From: Pedobacter endophyticus
GTDB taxonomy: Bacteria; Bacteroidota; Bacteroidia; Sphingobacteriales; Sphingobacteriaceae
Direction: 5' to 3'
Assembly: GCF_015679185.1 (NCBI RefSeq)
Contig: NZ_CP064939.1
Coordinates: forward strand, 992,001 to 1,056,000
DNA length: 64,000 nt
Position numbers and translations under genes: made by a program. Below the pieces are notes generated by a model. The model was given only the letters and a program-made list of their open reading frames with translations, did no database searches and was not told the DNA's origin. This document shows positions 54,696 to 63,540 of the stretch, one piece after another (position 1 is the first letter of the stretch; every line of letters begins with the position of its first letter).

Positions 54696-55544
54696 ATGGA
54701 AACTGAACCGAAAAGGAGTTTTGAGATCCCGAATGGGAAACTGATATTAATTGGAGGCGCCGAGAACAAATCGCCCGTTAAAAAAAGAAGTGATACCAAT
54801 AAAAAAGTGCTGGCAGCGTTTGTTGAGCTTTGTGGAAAATCGCCCTCAATTGAGGTGATTACGACTGCTTCTAACGAAGATGTAGATGAAACGTATCGGG
54901 TTTACAAGGCGTGCTTTGAAGAACTTGGCGCCAAAAACGTTGGGCACATTCACCACGATAATCGGCCACCAGCCGAGGCCGACCTGAACGAGCGTATTAC
55001 TAAGGCCAATGGGGTTTTCTTTAGCGGTGGAGACCAGCTAAAACTTACAGCGGTTTATGGCGGAACGGAGCTATTGTCTTTGATGAAAGAGCGGTATGTT
55101 TACAAGGGCTTGGTAGTTGGCGGCACAAGTGCGGGCGCAATGGCCATGTCGACACCGATGATTTTTGATGGCTCGGGAACGGATGAAATCGTGGCCGCCG
55201 GGGTTAAGGTAACAACTGGCTTTGAGTTTTTGAGGGATGTTTGCGTGGATACGCATTTTGTACATCGGGGCCGTTTTGTGCGGATGGCGCAGGTAATTGC
55301 CACCAACCCATCCTCAAGCGGCATTGGTATAGAGGAAGATACGGCGATTGTTATTACCGCGGGCATAAAGGCCAGGGTAATTGGCAGCGGCGTAGTGATT
55401 ATATTGGATGGGGCCACGAGCCACGGCACAAATATCACATCGTTTGATGACGATAAAAAAATTACGATCAGAGATTTAAAGGTGTCCATCCTATCAATGG
55501 GAGAAGAATTTACCATTCCCTGCAGAAACCTCCCCCACCTTTAA
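54696..55544 (+). CDS. Cyanophycinase-like peptidase S51
   Basis: A 282-residue peptidase of family S51. The nucleophile is Ser145 in GGTSAGAMAMSTPM, with the preceding FFSGGDQLKLT and following DVCVDTHFVHRGRFVRM and NPSSSGIGIEEDTA, all family marks of cyanophycinase. It cleaves beta-Asp-Arg dipeptides off cyanophycin. No cyanophycin synthetase is in the window, so it may act on another isopeptide. No signal peptide; cytoplasmic. Confidence 0.92.
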   Translation: METEPKRSFEIPNGKLILIGGAENKSPVKKRSDTNKKVLAAFVELCGKSPSIEVITTASNEDVDETYRVYKACFEELGAKNVGHIHHDNRPPAEADLNERITKANGVFFSGGDQLKLTAVYGGTELLSLMKERYVYKGLVVGGTSAGAMAMSTPMIFDGSGTDEIVAAGVKVTTGFEFLRDVCVDTHFVHRGRFVRMAQVIATNPSSSGIGIEEDTAIVITAGIKARVIGSGVVIILDGATSHGTNITSFDDDKKITIRDLKVSILSMGEEFTIPCRNLPHL

Positions 55545-55656
55545 CCATCCGAAATTGGGCCGGCAAACCAGGTGTTAAAACCACCAAAAAAGGGTATTTA
55601 GCACATGGATTGGGTTTTCGATATTGTTTAGATTAGTCTCATTAAACCACTAAAAA

Positions 55657-56127
55657 ATGAACTCAAAAATTGTAAGATCTGAACACTGTGTTATACCTAT
55701 CTCTGCGAAGCGACAACTAAAGATTTTATTGGTAGAGGATGACGCCGCCTTATGCGAAATTTTAAAAAGTATTCTCGAAGATCGTGGCTACGCTTGTGTG
55801 GCATGCTCAGACGCGGCCGATTTTGGGCAACTATTTCGCTCGTTTCAACCCGATCTGATCCTGATTGATTATCTTTTACCTACCTCAAACGGTGGTGAAC
55901 TGTGTTTAGGCATTAAAAAGAACGAGGCCGCGGCCAACATTCCCGTTGTGATGATGTCTTCGCTCCCAGCCTACATGTTACCGCTCAATTTCTATAATTG
56001 CGATGCCTTTATTCAAAAACCATTTTCAATTAAACAGTTGCTTAAACCTGTCAGTTCGCTTTTAAGTAGTTGCGGCAAAATAACAAGCGACCAGAAAAAT
56101 AATCGCTCCTCGCGGTTGTCGAATTAA
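55657..56127 (+). CDS. Stand-alone response regulator receiver
   Basis: A 156-residue protein made up of one CheY-like receiver: ILLVEDDAALCEILKS, phospho-acceptor Asp in LILIDYLLPTSNG, and the switch Lys in AFIQKPFSI. There is no output domain. The start codon could be used at MNSKIV or later. A kinase partner is not encoded nearby. It is followed after 42 bases by the 21-bp repeat tract. Confidence 0.85.
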   Translation: MNSKIVRSEHCVIPISAKRQLKILLVEDDAALCEILKSILEDRGYACVACSDAADFGQLFRSFQPDLILIDYLLPTSNGGELCLGIKKNEAAANIPVVMMSSLPAYMLPLNFYNCDAFIQKPFSIKQLLKPVSSLLSSCGKITSDQKNNRSSRLSN

Positions 56128-56168
56128 GACAACATGAAATAGGAAAAATTAGAGCCTAGTGAAGTAAG

Positions 56169-56378
56169 TTGGGTTCAATTAGCATTAATTTCAAGGCAAA
56201 TAGGCTCGAGTTCAAGGCAAATAGACTCGAATTTGATGCAAATAGGCTCGAGTTCGAGGCAAATAGGCTCGAATTTGAGGATAATAAGTTCAAACTTGAA
56301 GATAATAACATCTATTTTAAAGATAATAACCTCAAACTTGAAGACAATAAGTTCAAACTTGAGGATAAACAACCTTGA
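56169..56378 (+). repeat. 21-bp tandem repeat with an open heptad-repeat frame
   Basis: About nine 21-bp units run from 56190 to 56375. In the plus-strand frame opened by a TTG at 56169 they encode seven-residue units FKANRLE, FDANRLE, FEANRLE, FEDNKFK, LEDNNIY, FKDNNLK, LEDNKFK, with Asn at the fourth place in the first eight and hydrophobic residues at places one and six. Because 21 is a multiple of three, the minus strand is open too, so openness is not proof. No ATG begins the plus frame. It may be a small coiled-coil-like protein or a non-coding tract. Confidence 0.5.
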
Positions 56379-56527
56379 TAACACTGTCATCCTGGGAGTA
56401 TCGAAGGATCCCCAAGCGATGAATCCGATAGCTATCGGATGCAAAACGCCAAATCCCCACCGGCAAAAGAGGGTGGAGTGGGTTGGCAGAGATAGTGAAA
56501 AGTGGGTTACAGATTCTTCGCTATGCT

Positions 56528-56770
56528 ACCATTGACGTTTTATTACTTCGGGTTTAAAGTAGTGTCTCATTGTCCCTCTTTGGAGACCTGTTCCGACCTT
56601 ATTCGGAAGGGTTGCACAACCGAAAAACACAGGAATCCATACAAAGGGAGAGGATTTTTTCGAAATCATCCCCTCCCAAAGGGATGCCTTTGGCACTGCC
56701 CCCTTCAAAGGAGGACGCATAGCGCAGATAGCGAACGAACAAATTCCAAACGTCACTCATATTGATTTTT
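56528..56770 (+). repeat. Repeat family 3, forward copy
   Basis: TGTCCCTCTTTGGAGACC, GGTTGCACAACCGAAAAACA, GGAATCCATACAAAGGGAGA, then CCCCTCCCAAAGGGATGCC and GGAGGACGCATAGCGCAGAT. Before it, 56379-56527 holds a main-repeat fragment with CCGATAGCTATCGG. No gene in 56379-56878. Confidence 0.62.
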
Positions 56771-56878
56771 TTTCCGAAAAATTAAAACTCAGAATGACAG
56801 CACCACCTTTCAGACAACCCTCCTGTAAAAAAATGAATTTTTACTAAACTTCGTTTAAATGGTTGGTGTTTTCTAATC

Positions 56879-57256
56879 ATGGAGAACAAATTTTCTTTTG
56901 ACCAACACGGCCTAAACGATTATATGTTTAGTACAGCAGCTTGCTTAATACCGCGTGCAATTAAACTTTCGACTAATGCAGCACGACACTACACTGTGCT
57001 GGGCTTAAGCTTACTGACTTATAACATCATCAGTGATCACCGCTTTGCGGCTAAACGGATTATCGAACAGAAAGCACACAAGTGCCTCGATTTACTCAAC
57101 CTAGGCGTTCTAATGTCGATGGCCTTTTTGCCAGTGGTAAAAAACGATCGAAAAACCCTCCTTTTCCACGTTGGTTATGCAACGCTCGCGGCACTTCATA
57201 TTCAACTTTCAAAATGGAAAAAAGAACGAACACAACTTGATCATCTATTTATTTAA
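56879..57256 (+). CDS. Hypothetical small membrane protein
   Basis: A 125-residue protein with about three hydrophobic segments: YMFSTAACLIPRAIKL, YTVLGLSLLTYNIIS and LLNLGVLMSMAFLPVV, then LLFHVGYATLAALHIQ. I do not recognise a family, although the shape recalls short DoxX/SPW-like membrane proteins. It lies 19 bases before the zinc alcohol dehydrogenase, so they are one transcript. Confidence 0.65.
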   Translation: MENKFSFDQHGLNDYMFSTAACLIPRAIKLSTNAARHYTVLGLSLLTYNIISDHRFAAKRIIEQKAHKCLDLLNLGVLMSMAFLPVVKNDRKTLLFHVGYATLAALHIQLSKWKKERTQLDHLFI

Positions 57257-57275
57257 AACCTAAAAAATCGAAACT

Positions 57276-58427
57276 ATGTTAGCAATGAACTACCGCGGCC
57301 CTTATCGGGTGCGAATTGAAGAGCGGCCAATGCCCAGGATTTTACATCCCGAAGATGCTATTGTTCGCGTTACCAGAACCTGTATTTGCGGCTCAGACCT
57401 TCACCTCTATCATGGCATGGTGCCTGATACCCGCGTGGGGTCTACCTTTGGGCACGAATTTACCGGTATTGTAGAAGAAGTTGGCCCACTGGTTACCAAC
57501 GTTAAGGTTGGCGACCAGGTGCTTGTTCCTTTTAATATTGCTTGTGGGAAGTGTAATTTCTGCAAACAGGGGCTTTATGGAAACTGCCACGAATCGAATA
57601 CCATGGCAACAGCCGTAGGTGGGATATTCGGGTACTCGCACACGGCGGGCGGCTTTGATGGCGGTCAGGCAGAATACGTTCGCGTACCGTATGCCAATGT
57701 TGGCCCCACGGTAATTCCGGCGGATATGGACCCGGACGATGCCGTTTTATTAACCGACGTTGTTCCTACCGGATATCAGGCTGCAGAAATGGGCGGCATT
57801 AAAGAAGGCGACACGGTTATTGTGTTCGGGGCTGGCCCAATCGGGATTATGGCCGCGAGATGTGCCTGGTTTTTCGGGCCAGCGAGGGTAATCATTGTCG
57901 ACCATATCGACTACCGCCTCGAGTTTGCAAAAAATTATTCCAAGTGCGAAGCCTACAATTTCAAATCGATGGGCGACCCGGTGCTGTTTTTGAAAAAGCT
58001 GACGGATTGGTACGGTGCAGATGTGTGTATCGATTGTGTGGGCTGCGAGGCGGAAGGAAATGCCCTGCAAACATTTACGGGTAAGGTTACCTTAATGCAG
58101 GCGGGAACAGCAACGGCATTGCAATGGGCGGTAAATTCGGTTAAAAAAGGTGGAATTGTTTCGGTAGTGGGCGTTTACGGGCCGCCGTTCAATTATGTTC
58201 CGATTGGCAATATACTTAACAAGGGCCTAACCTTGCGGGCAAATCAGGCTTCAGTAAAAAGATTGCTGCCTAAGTTGATCGACCACGTACAATCGGGCAG
58301 GTTAGACCCGAAAGGACTGATTACGCATAAGTTTCCGCTTGAGGAGATTTCGGATGCGTATCACGTCTTTTCATCTAAACTTGATGAATGTATTAAAACC
58401 GTATTAATTCCATCTACTAAAGCATAA
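57276..58427 (+). CDS. Zinc-dependent alcohol dehydrogenase
   Basis: A 383-residue medium-chain dehydrogenase of the formaldehyde-dehydrogenase-like group. Catalytic zinc ligands lie in CICGSDLHLYHG and GHEFTGIVEEVG, structural zinc ligands in CGKCNFCKQGLYGNC, and the NAD fold in VFGAGPIGIMAARCAW. The long insert typical of glutathione-independent formaldehyde dehydrogenases seems present. Likely role: detoxification of aldehydes or alcohol oxidation. It is the middle gene of a compact set with the small membrane protein and the 160-residue protein. Confidence 0.93.
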   Translation: MLAMNYRGPYRVRIEERPMPRILHPEDAIVRVTRTCICGSDLHLYHGMVPDTRVGSTFGHEFTGIVEEVGPLVTNVKVGDQVLVPFNIACGKCNFCKQGLYGNCHESNTMATAVGGIFGYSHTAGGFDGGQAEYVRVPYANVGPTVIPADMDPDDAVLLTDVVPTGYQAAEMGGIKEGDTVIVFGAGPIGIMAARCAWFFGPARVIIVDHIDYRLEFAKNYSKCEAYNFKSMGDPVLFLKKLTDWYGADVCIDCVGCEAEGNALQTFTGKVTLMQAGTATALQWAVNSVKKGGIVSVVGVYGPPFNYVPIGNILNKGLTLRANQASVKRLLPKLIDHVQSGRLDPKGLITHKFPLEEISDAYHVFSSKLDECIKTVLIPSTKA

Positions 58428-58432
58428 CCGAC

Positions 58433-58915
58433 ATGAACAACGAAAATTTTGATTACAAGAGCATTCCGGGTTGGGGAATGGATATCGATTCGGAGAACGA
58501 ACCAACGTATCCGATGAAAACTTATACTGGCGACGACCATAAACGGAGCAACTACGAAAAATCGCCGCCTCAGCCGGTAAATATCGAGCTGCTAAAATCG
58601 ACCGAAAGGCCGCAAAACAGCATGGTGTTTGGCACGTCTGTGCCCCCATCGGGCCTGAGCGGAATGATACGCAGATATGCCTTTAAGCACAGCGAAGACA
58701 GGTACCGCCATTGGATACCTTTAATTTTAGCCGACAGGGTGAACGCCTGGGAAGGAATTGTAGAAGACCTTAAGAGCGGTATTGTACCGAACATTTTTGC
58801 CGAGCGGGGATTAAAAGCTGAATTAAAATATAATCCGGCAGGATTGGCAAAAAAAGTGGTGGTAGGTTTAGTAGTGGGCGGGCTGCTGATAAAATACTTA
58901 ACGAAAAAGAAGTAG
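58433..58915 (+). CDS. Hypothetical 160-residue protein with C-terminal anchor
   Basis: Starts five bases after the dehydrogenase stop. The N-terminal half is polar (PGWGMDIDSENEPTYPMKTY); the middle has SGMIRRYAFKHSEDRYRHWI; the C-terminus is a single hydrophobic helix KKVVVGLVVGGLLIKYL ending in lysines, which suggests a tail-anchored inner-membrane protein. The tight spacing implies a shared task with the dehydrogenase. No family is recognised. Confidence 0.7.
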   Translation: MNNENFDYKSIPGWGMDIDSENEPTYPMKTYTGDDHKRSNYEKSPPQPVNIELLKSTERPQNSMVFGTSVPPSGLSGMIRRYAFKHSEDRYRHWIPLILADRVNAWEGIVEDLKSGIVPNIFAERGLKAELKYNPAGLAKKVVVGLVVGGLLIKYLTKKK

Positions 58916-58949
58916 CCAAATCAATTCTTTAGGATTGCAATATCAACTG

Positions 58950-58971
58950 TCGCGTTAAAAATTTAACGCGA
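58950..58971. promoter_or_regulatory. 22-bp palindrome before MBL gene
   Basis: Arms TCGCGTTAAA and TTTAACGCGA around AA, 12 bases before the first start codon of the metallo-hydrolase gene. It may be an operator, or a weak hairpin ending the preceding transcript; no T-tract follows. Confidence 0.5.
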
Positions 58972-58983
58972 TAACGTTGAATT

Positions 58984-59832
58984 GTGCAAATAAACTACAG
59001 GAAAATGAAACAGAGCAGCGATAGCAAGAACGTTCCGATGACCTCTTTTTCGAGCGGCCACGGCAAGGAGGTTTTGCCCGATCTTTACTATTATACCAAC
59101 CAGATTGTTAATGTTGTAATGATCGGCAAGCCGGATGGAGAATGGGTTTTGGTAGATTGTGGCTTGCCGGGCAGTGGCGATGAATTAATTGAGGTGGCGG
59201 AAAAGCGCTTCGGCAAAAACAGGCCGCCGGCAGCCATTTTACTTACGCATGGGCACTTTGACCACGTTGGCAGCATTGTAGCATTACTCGAGAAATGGGA
59301 TGTTCCGGTTTATGCACACGAGCTGGAATTTCCTTATCTCACCAATAAACAAGCGTATCCTGAGCCCGATTCGACTGTAGAAGGCGGCTTACTCGCCAAA
59401 ATGGCCGGTATTTACCCGCACGAGCCTATTGATATTACGGCCTCGTTGAAGCCGCTTCCAGCCGATGGAACGGTACCTGAACTGCCAGCCTGGAGGTGGA
59501 TTCATGCGCCCGGCCACTCGCCGGGACAGGTGGTTTTCTTTAGAGAAGAAGATAAGACCCTGTTATCTGCGGATGCCTTCATAACGGTAAGGCAAGATTC
59601 GTTTTATAAAGTGTTAATCCAGAAAAAGGATGTAAATGGCCCGCCACGGTATTTTACAACAGACTGGAAAGCCGCCAAGGAAACGGTACAGAAACTTAGA
59701 GAGTTACAACCCGCACTTGTGATTTCTGGCCACGGCCAGGCGATGAAAGGTGCGCCGTTGCGTTTGGGACTCAAAAATCTGGCCGACAATTTTGATGAGG
59801 TGGCTGTTCCAGATCATGGTAAATTTGTTTAG
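58984..59832 (+). CDS. MBL-fold metallo-hydrolase (glyoxalase II-like)
   Basis: A 282-residue metallo-beta-lactamase-fold hydrolase. Zinc motif LTHGHFDHVGSIVAL near residue 91, WIHAPGHSPGQVVFF near 172, LLSADAFIT, and the late histidine in VISGHGQAM. This order matches GloB-like or general MBL hydrolases. A start at the Met of MKQSSDS (59005) is also possible. It probably belongs to the detoxification set with the dehydrogenase. It ends at a strong bidirectional terminator. Confidence 0.9.
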   Translation: MQINYRKMKQSSDSKNVPMTSFSSGHGKEVLPDLYYYTNQIVNVVMIGKPDGEWVLVDCGLPGSGDELIEVAEKRFGKNRPPAAILLTHGHFDHVGSIVALLEKWDVPVYAHELEFPYLTNKQAYPEPDSTVEGGLLAKMAGIYPHEPIDITASLKPLPADGTVPELPAWRWIHAPGHSPGQVVFFREEDKTLLSADAFITVRQDSFYKVLIQKKDVNGPPRYFTTDWKAAKETVQKLRELQPALVISGHGQAMKGAPLRLGLKNLADNFDEVAVPDHGKFV

Positions 59833-59849
59833 CGAAGTAAAGGTTGTTA

Positions 59850-59891
59850 ACAACAGAAGGGATTTTTGGTAAAAAATCCCTTTTGTTGTTA
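59850..59891. terminator. Bidirectional terminator
   Basis: A 19-bp stem (AACAACAGAAGGGATTTTT with its complement, one G-U pair), 3-4-base loop, between the plus-strand MBL gene and the minus-strand membrane protein. T-runs occur on both sides. Confidence 0.8.
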
Positions 59892-59901
59892 TTCGTGAAA
59901 T

Positions 59902-60147
59902 TTACGAGTTCCGATCGTGGCCTTCGGTTTTTACAATTTTATTGTAAATACCTAATAGTAAAAACGGAGCCGCCCACTGGCCTACAAACAGCGCATTGTG
60001 TCTGCGACCAAGGCATTTTAATGTCAATGATACGCCCATTGAGGCAAGCGAGGCCCAAAGAAAAATATCAGATGGTAGTTTTGCGGTTTGCTCTTCGATT
60101 GCGCTGGCAACTTTGCCCTCTTTGTGTTCCTGATTCTGTGTTTCCAT
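59902..60147 (-). CDS. Hypothetical small membrane protein
   Basis: An 81-residue protein: polar N-terminus, two hydrophobic segments (IFLWASLASMGVSLTLKCL and ALFVGQWAAPFLLLGIYNKI) and a short tail. It is similar in type to small integral proteins found beside stress genes in this phylum; no family is recognised. It ends at a bidirectional terminator. Confidence 0.65.
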   Translation of the reverse strand: METQNQEHKEGKVASAIEEQTAKLPSDIFLWASLASMGVSLTLKCLGRRHNALFVGQWAAPFLLLGIYNKIVKTEGHDRNS

Positions 60148-60329
60148 AATTGTAATTCTAGTGATTCTTATCGTTTTTACTTTTCCTTTGGCCGAACCTG
60201 AACAAGTTATTGCTACCAGCCCACAGCACTCGGCCTATTTAAAGAACAACGGACTGACTACAAATGTTCTATCAATATTTGGAAAACGTATCTCAGAAAT
60301 TAGATGAGTATAAATACTGGTAACCTCTC

Positions 60330-60440
60330 CCTCTCAACGTTTGGGTTAAAAGCAATGCCTTTGCTTCCCTTCCGACTTCTTCGGAAGGGACGTACAGACA
60401 GCGCAAAAACCACTGCCATTAAAAGGGAGAGGTTTAAGGC
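60330..60440. repeat. Interspersed repeat (CTCTCCCTCTCAACG ... AAAAGGGAGAGG)
   Basis: Outer arms CCTCTCCCT and AGGGAGAGG pair over about 100 bases, with an inner TTCCGACTTCTTCGGAAGG hairpin. CCGATAACTATCGG follows near 60451. No gene in 60148-60553. Confidence 0.6.
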
Positions 60441-60553
60441 GTCAATAATATCCGATAACTATCGGATCTGAGCTTAGGGTGTCATTTTGCTTTTTGATGC
60501 AGCCTCATAACGGTATGGTTGGTCGCCATTTCGTCATTTATGCGCATAATCGT

Positions 60554-62512
60554 TTATTGCCTTACAATTTTAAACGTTGTTCTTCTGTTTAACTGGTGCT
60601 CGGCGGCTGTACATTTCACACCATCGCTACACCGGTTTAAGAGCTCGTTTTCTCCAAGGCCTTTTGCTTCTATCCTATTTTTGTTAATCCCTTTGGAAAC
60701 GATATATTGAACGGCCGCTTTTGCTCGTTTTTCTGAGAGCACCTGGTTATAAACCGCGTTGCCCCTACTGTCGGTATGCGAGGCCAGTTCGATCCAGATT
60801 GTTGGGTTATCGTTTAGCGTTGCCACCAACTTATCTAACGCCAATGCGGCATCAGGGCGAATCTCCCATTTATCAAAATCGTAATAAATATCTCGGAGTA
60901 CAATCTCCTTGCTAAAATCGATAGGCTCAAGAAATAAGTCTTTTTCGATGGTTGTTAAACTCGATAATCCTTTTGTGTTGAGCTGAGCAACATCCGAACG
61001 GTAATTCCGTTTTTCGCCGCTCAAAGTAAAGTCGGCTCCGTCATTCAGTTTGAAGTTGAAAATCCCCGAGGCATCAGTTTCCACTTTTAAAGCACTTCCA
61101 TCTTCCCTTTGCAACGTTACATTGGCATTGGCTACCGGCTGGTTTGTTGCTTTATCGTAAACCCTGCCGTTCAGCTTAAACGCAAAAATAGTTTTATTAT
61201 CGAAACTGTAAATGTCATCACTTCCCAAACCGCCCGTTCTGTTCGATGAGAGATAAACAGCACCATTCGCACTGTTTATATTAAAAGCAAAATCATCCTG
61301 AGGTGAATTGATCGGATAGCCCATATTTTTCACTTGCTCCGCTCCTGAGCCGTTTTTCGCCAGTTCGAAGATGTCTAGTCCGCCCATGCCCACTCCGCCG
61401 TCGCTAGCGAAGTAGAACCTGTTTTCGCCATCAACAAAAGGCGTTCGCTCATTGCCAGGCGTATTTACCGATTGCATATTTACGGGTTTGCCCCATTCTC
61501 CTTCACTCGTTTTTTCTACATAGTAAATATCCGTTCCGCCCAAGCCGCCAGCCATATCAGAAACAAAGTAAAGACGGTTCCCCTGACTAGTTATAAACGG
61601 GTCGCCAGTTGAATATTTATTCACATTATTATAAGCAAACGCAACAGGTGCTGTCCAATCGCCACCGTTGCCTTTTGTGCTGCTGTAAATCCCCAGTTTA
61701 ATGGTATCGGTTGCCTTATCAATCCTTTCAGGCAATCTTGTCGAGGTAAAATACACTGTATTTCCATCAGCGGTAAAGGTTGCAGCGCCAACGTGGTAAT
61801 TCGTATTCGCATTTAACGGAAATGGTGCTACACTGTCTGTACCCTGCTTAATGTAGAGCTTCAAATATCCGTTTCCTGTCCAGCCGTACACTTTTTCATT
61901 TGGCAATCTGGCACCGTCAAATTTCAAGAAAGGCTTTTTGGTTTTGATATCGGCTTGTTTACTCGTGCGATCTGAAATGAAGATAAGGCCATTCTGGTAA
62001 GGAAAACTTCCAAAATCAGATTGGGCGCTATTCAAATCTTTTTGATTGGCAATTAAAACCGCTCTCGGATTTTTCATCCAGTTTATTGCCGAATCGCAGG
62101 AGGCGAGCCAGCTGCGCCGAAGGCTTTCTGAAACGTTGCCAGCTTTTTGAAAGTAACTGATGTATTGGGCTTTTGCTTCGGTGTATTTAGAATTCTGCTG
62201 AAGCATTTTGGCATAATTCAATGTATTTTCTGCCTTGCTATCGGGCATACTTACCGCCGTGGCATACCAACTTTCGGCCTGAACATAATTGCTCAGTAGC
62301 TGGTACGACTCGGCAAGGCGCTCGGCCGTATGTAAGGTTGCTTTCTTTTTATAAGCCTCTTCGTATAAATTGATGGCCTTGCTGTAGTTCAATAATTCAT
62401 ACTGTGCATCGGCCTCTTTAATTACATATTGCGCCTTTAGCAATTGCGATGACGAAGTTAAGGCAATGGTCAGGCTGAGGAACGTTACTATTTTATTCAT
62501 TTTCCCTTTCAT
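60554..62512 (-). CDS. OmpA-family protein with TPR and PD40 repeats
   Basis: A 652-residue envelope protein. Signal peptide MKGKMNKIVTFLSLTIALTS; TPR-like helices at about 28-150; PD40 (WD40-like) blades with GLIFISDRTSK, NTVYFTSTRLPE and NRLYFVSDMAGGLGGTDIY; a carboxypeptidase-regulatory-like domain around 450; and a C-terminal OmpA peptidoglycan-binding domain with DIYYDFDKWEIRPDA and ELASHTDSRGNAVYNQVLS. Relatives (PorE/SprE-like partners) accompany PorP/SprF in type IX secretion and gliding. It starts one base after the PorP gene ends, so they are one operon. Confidence 0.9.
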   Translation of the reverse strand: MKGKMNKIVTFLSLTIALTSSSQLLKAQYVIKEADAQYELLNYSKAINLYEEAYKKKATLHTAERLAESYQLLSNYVQAESWYATAVSMPDSKAENTLNYAKMLQQNSKYTEAKAQYISYFQKAGNVSESLRRSWLASCDSAINWMKNPRAVLIANQKDLNSAQSDFGSFPYQNGLIFISDRTSKQADIKTKKPFLKFDGARLPNEKVYGWTGNGYLKLYIKQGTDSVAPFPLNANTNYHVGAATFTADGNTVYFTSTRLPERIDKATDTIKLGIYSSTKGNGGDWTAPVAFAYNNVNKYSTGDPFITSQGNRLYFVSDMAGGLGGTDIYYVEKTSEGEWGKPVNMQSVNTPGNERTPFVDGENRFYFASDGGVGMGGLDIFELAKNGSGAEQVKNMGYPINSPQDDFAFNINSANGAVYLSSNRTGGLGSDDIYSFDNKTIFAFKLNGRVYDKATNQPVANANVTLQREDGSALKVETDASGIFNFKLNDGADFTLSGEKRNYRSDVAQLNTKGLSSLTTIEKDLFLEPIDFSKEIVLRDIYYDFDKWEIRPDAALALDKLVATLNDNPTIWIELASHTDSRGNAVYNQVLSEKRAKAAVQYIVSKGINKNRIEAKGLGENELLNRCSDGVKCTAAEHQLNRRTTFKIVRQ

Positions 62513-62513
62513 G

Positions 62514-63485
62514 CTAAAAATATCTTGGGGTCAACATTGTGATGGGTCTTCTGTTGAAGAAATAGCCTATAGAAATCTCGTGTGTGCCACTGCTGTAGCC
62601 TTGTAATGGTCCCATCGAAAAATCGTAGGCATAACCAATTCTAAAGTTCGACGAAGGAAATACCTGCACGGCCGCTACTGCCGAACTTAACCGCGAGAGG
62701 TCTTTTTGCAGGTAAGATTTATCATAAAGCTTAACGCCAGTACGATAAGAACCACCAATCCAAAGTTTATCGGCCAGGATAAAAAATGCATTAAAATCCA
62801 GACTTGTAGGCCCGCCGCGGTCATCTTTTAATAGAAATGATGGTTTAAGCAACACGTCTGTCGATAACGGAAGCAGCATACCTGCGGTTAAATAATAATG
62901 CGCTTTTGGCTGTGGGATGAATGCATATCTATCAATATCAATGTATTGAGAAACAAGGTTATCGGCACTGAAACCGGCATAAACGCGATCGTTTGAAAAA
63001 TAAACCCCTGCCCTGGCATCGGGCACAATGCTGCTTTGCATACCAACAGGCTGAAAAGGTTCAGGGTCGTTTGGATTTAACAGAGCGCCATCAATTCCCA
63101 ATTGTATGGCCCCAACGCCAACACCAAAGGCCAGCCTCGAAGAGCCGTCGTCGTTCATCCTTATGCGATAGGCGTAACTTCCGTATGCAGCCAAATTGCG
63201 TTGTGCACCAAGCCTATCGCTCGATACCTGAAAGGCAAGCCCCACATTACCGTCGTTTGCAATCGCATCAACCGCAAGCGACATCGTTGTGGGCGAACCT
63301 TCAATCCCTGTCCATTGGTTTCTGTAGAAAGCGTGCAGGTTTAGCTGTTCGCGGTAACCGGCATAGGCGGGGTTGATGTAAATGCCGTTAAACATGTACT
63401 GGCTGAATTGTGCATCTTGCTGTGCCAAGACAGGTCTACCCAGTAAAAGTACCAGTCCGCCGATTAAAATTATTAATTTCTTCAT
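62514..63485 (-). CDS. PorP/SprF family type IX secretion membrane protein
   Basis: A 323-residue outer-membrane beta-barrel. I start at MKKLIILIGGLVLLLGRPVL (signal peptide); the 16 residues before it are spacer. Then AQQDAQFSQYMFNGIYINPA, the hallmark of the PorP/SprF family, and a C-terminal GTHEISIGYFFNRRP. SprF-like proteins anchor or help secrete the SprB-type adhesin encoded next to them. It follows the large surface protein by 55 bases. Confidence 0.93.
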   Translation of the reverse strand: MKKLIILIGGLVLLLGRPVLAQQDAQFSQYMFNGIYINPAYAGYREQLNLHAFYRNQWTGIEGSPTTMSLAVDAIANDGNVGLAFQVSSDRLGAQRNLAAYGSYAYRIRMNDDGSSRLAFGVGVGAIQLGIDGALLNPNDPEPFQPVGMQSSIVPDARAGVYFSNDRVYAGFSADNLVSQYIDIDRYAFIPQPKAHYYLTAGMLLPLSTDVLLKPSFLLKDDRGGPTSLDFNAFFILADKLWIGGSYRTGVKLYDKSYLQKDLSRLSSAVAAVQVFPSSNFRIGYAYDFSMGPLQGYSSGTHEISIGYFFNRRPITMLTPRYF

Positions 63486-63540
63486 CTTGTATCCTTTGGA
63501 ATAGAAGTGGAACCGATAACGATTCCACTTCAATCATTTC

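Noticed and set aside
56175..56444. 89-residue minus-strand frame across the 21-bp tract
   Set aside because: Periodicity of 21 keeps all phases open. The sequence reads as repeated IxFKFE and its start lies in a mosaic repeat fragment; the plus frame is the better candidate, though not proven.
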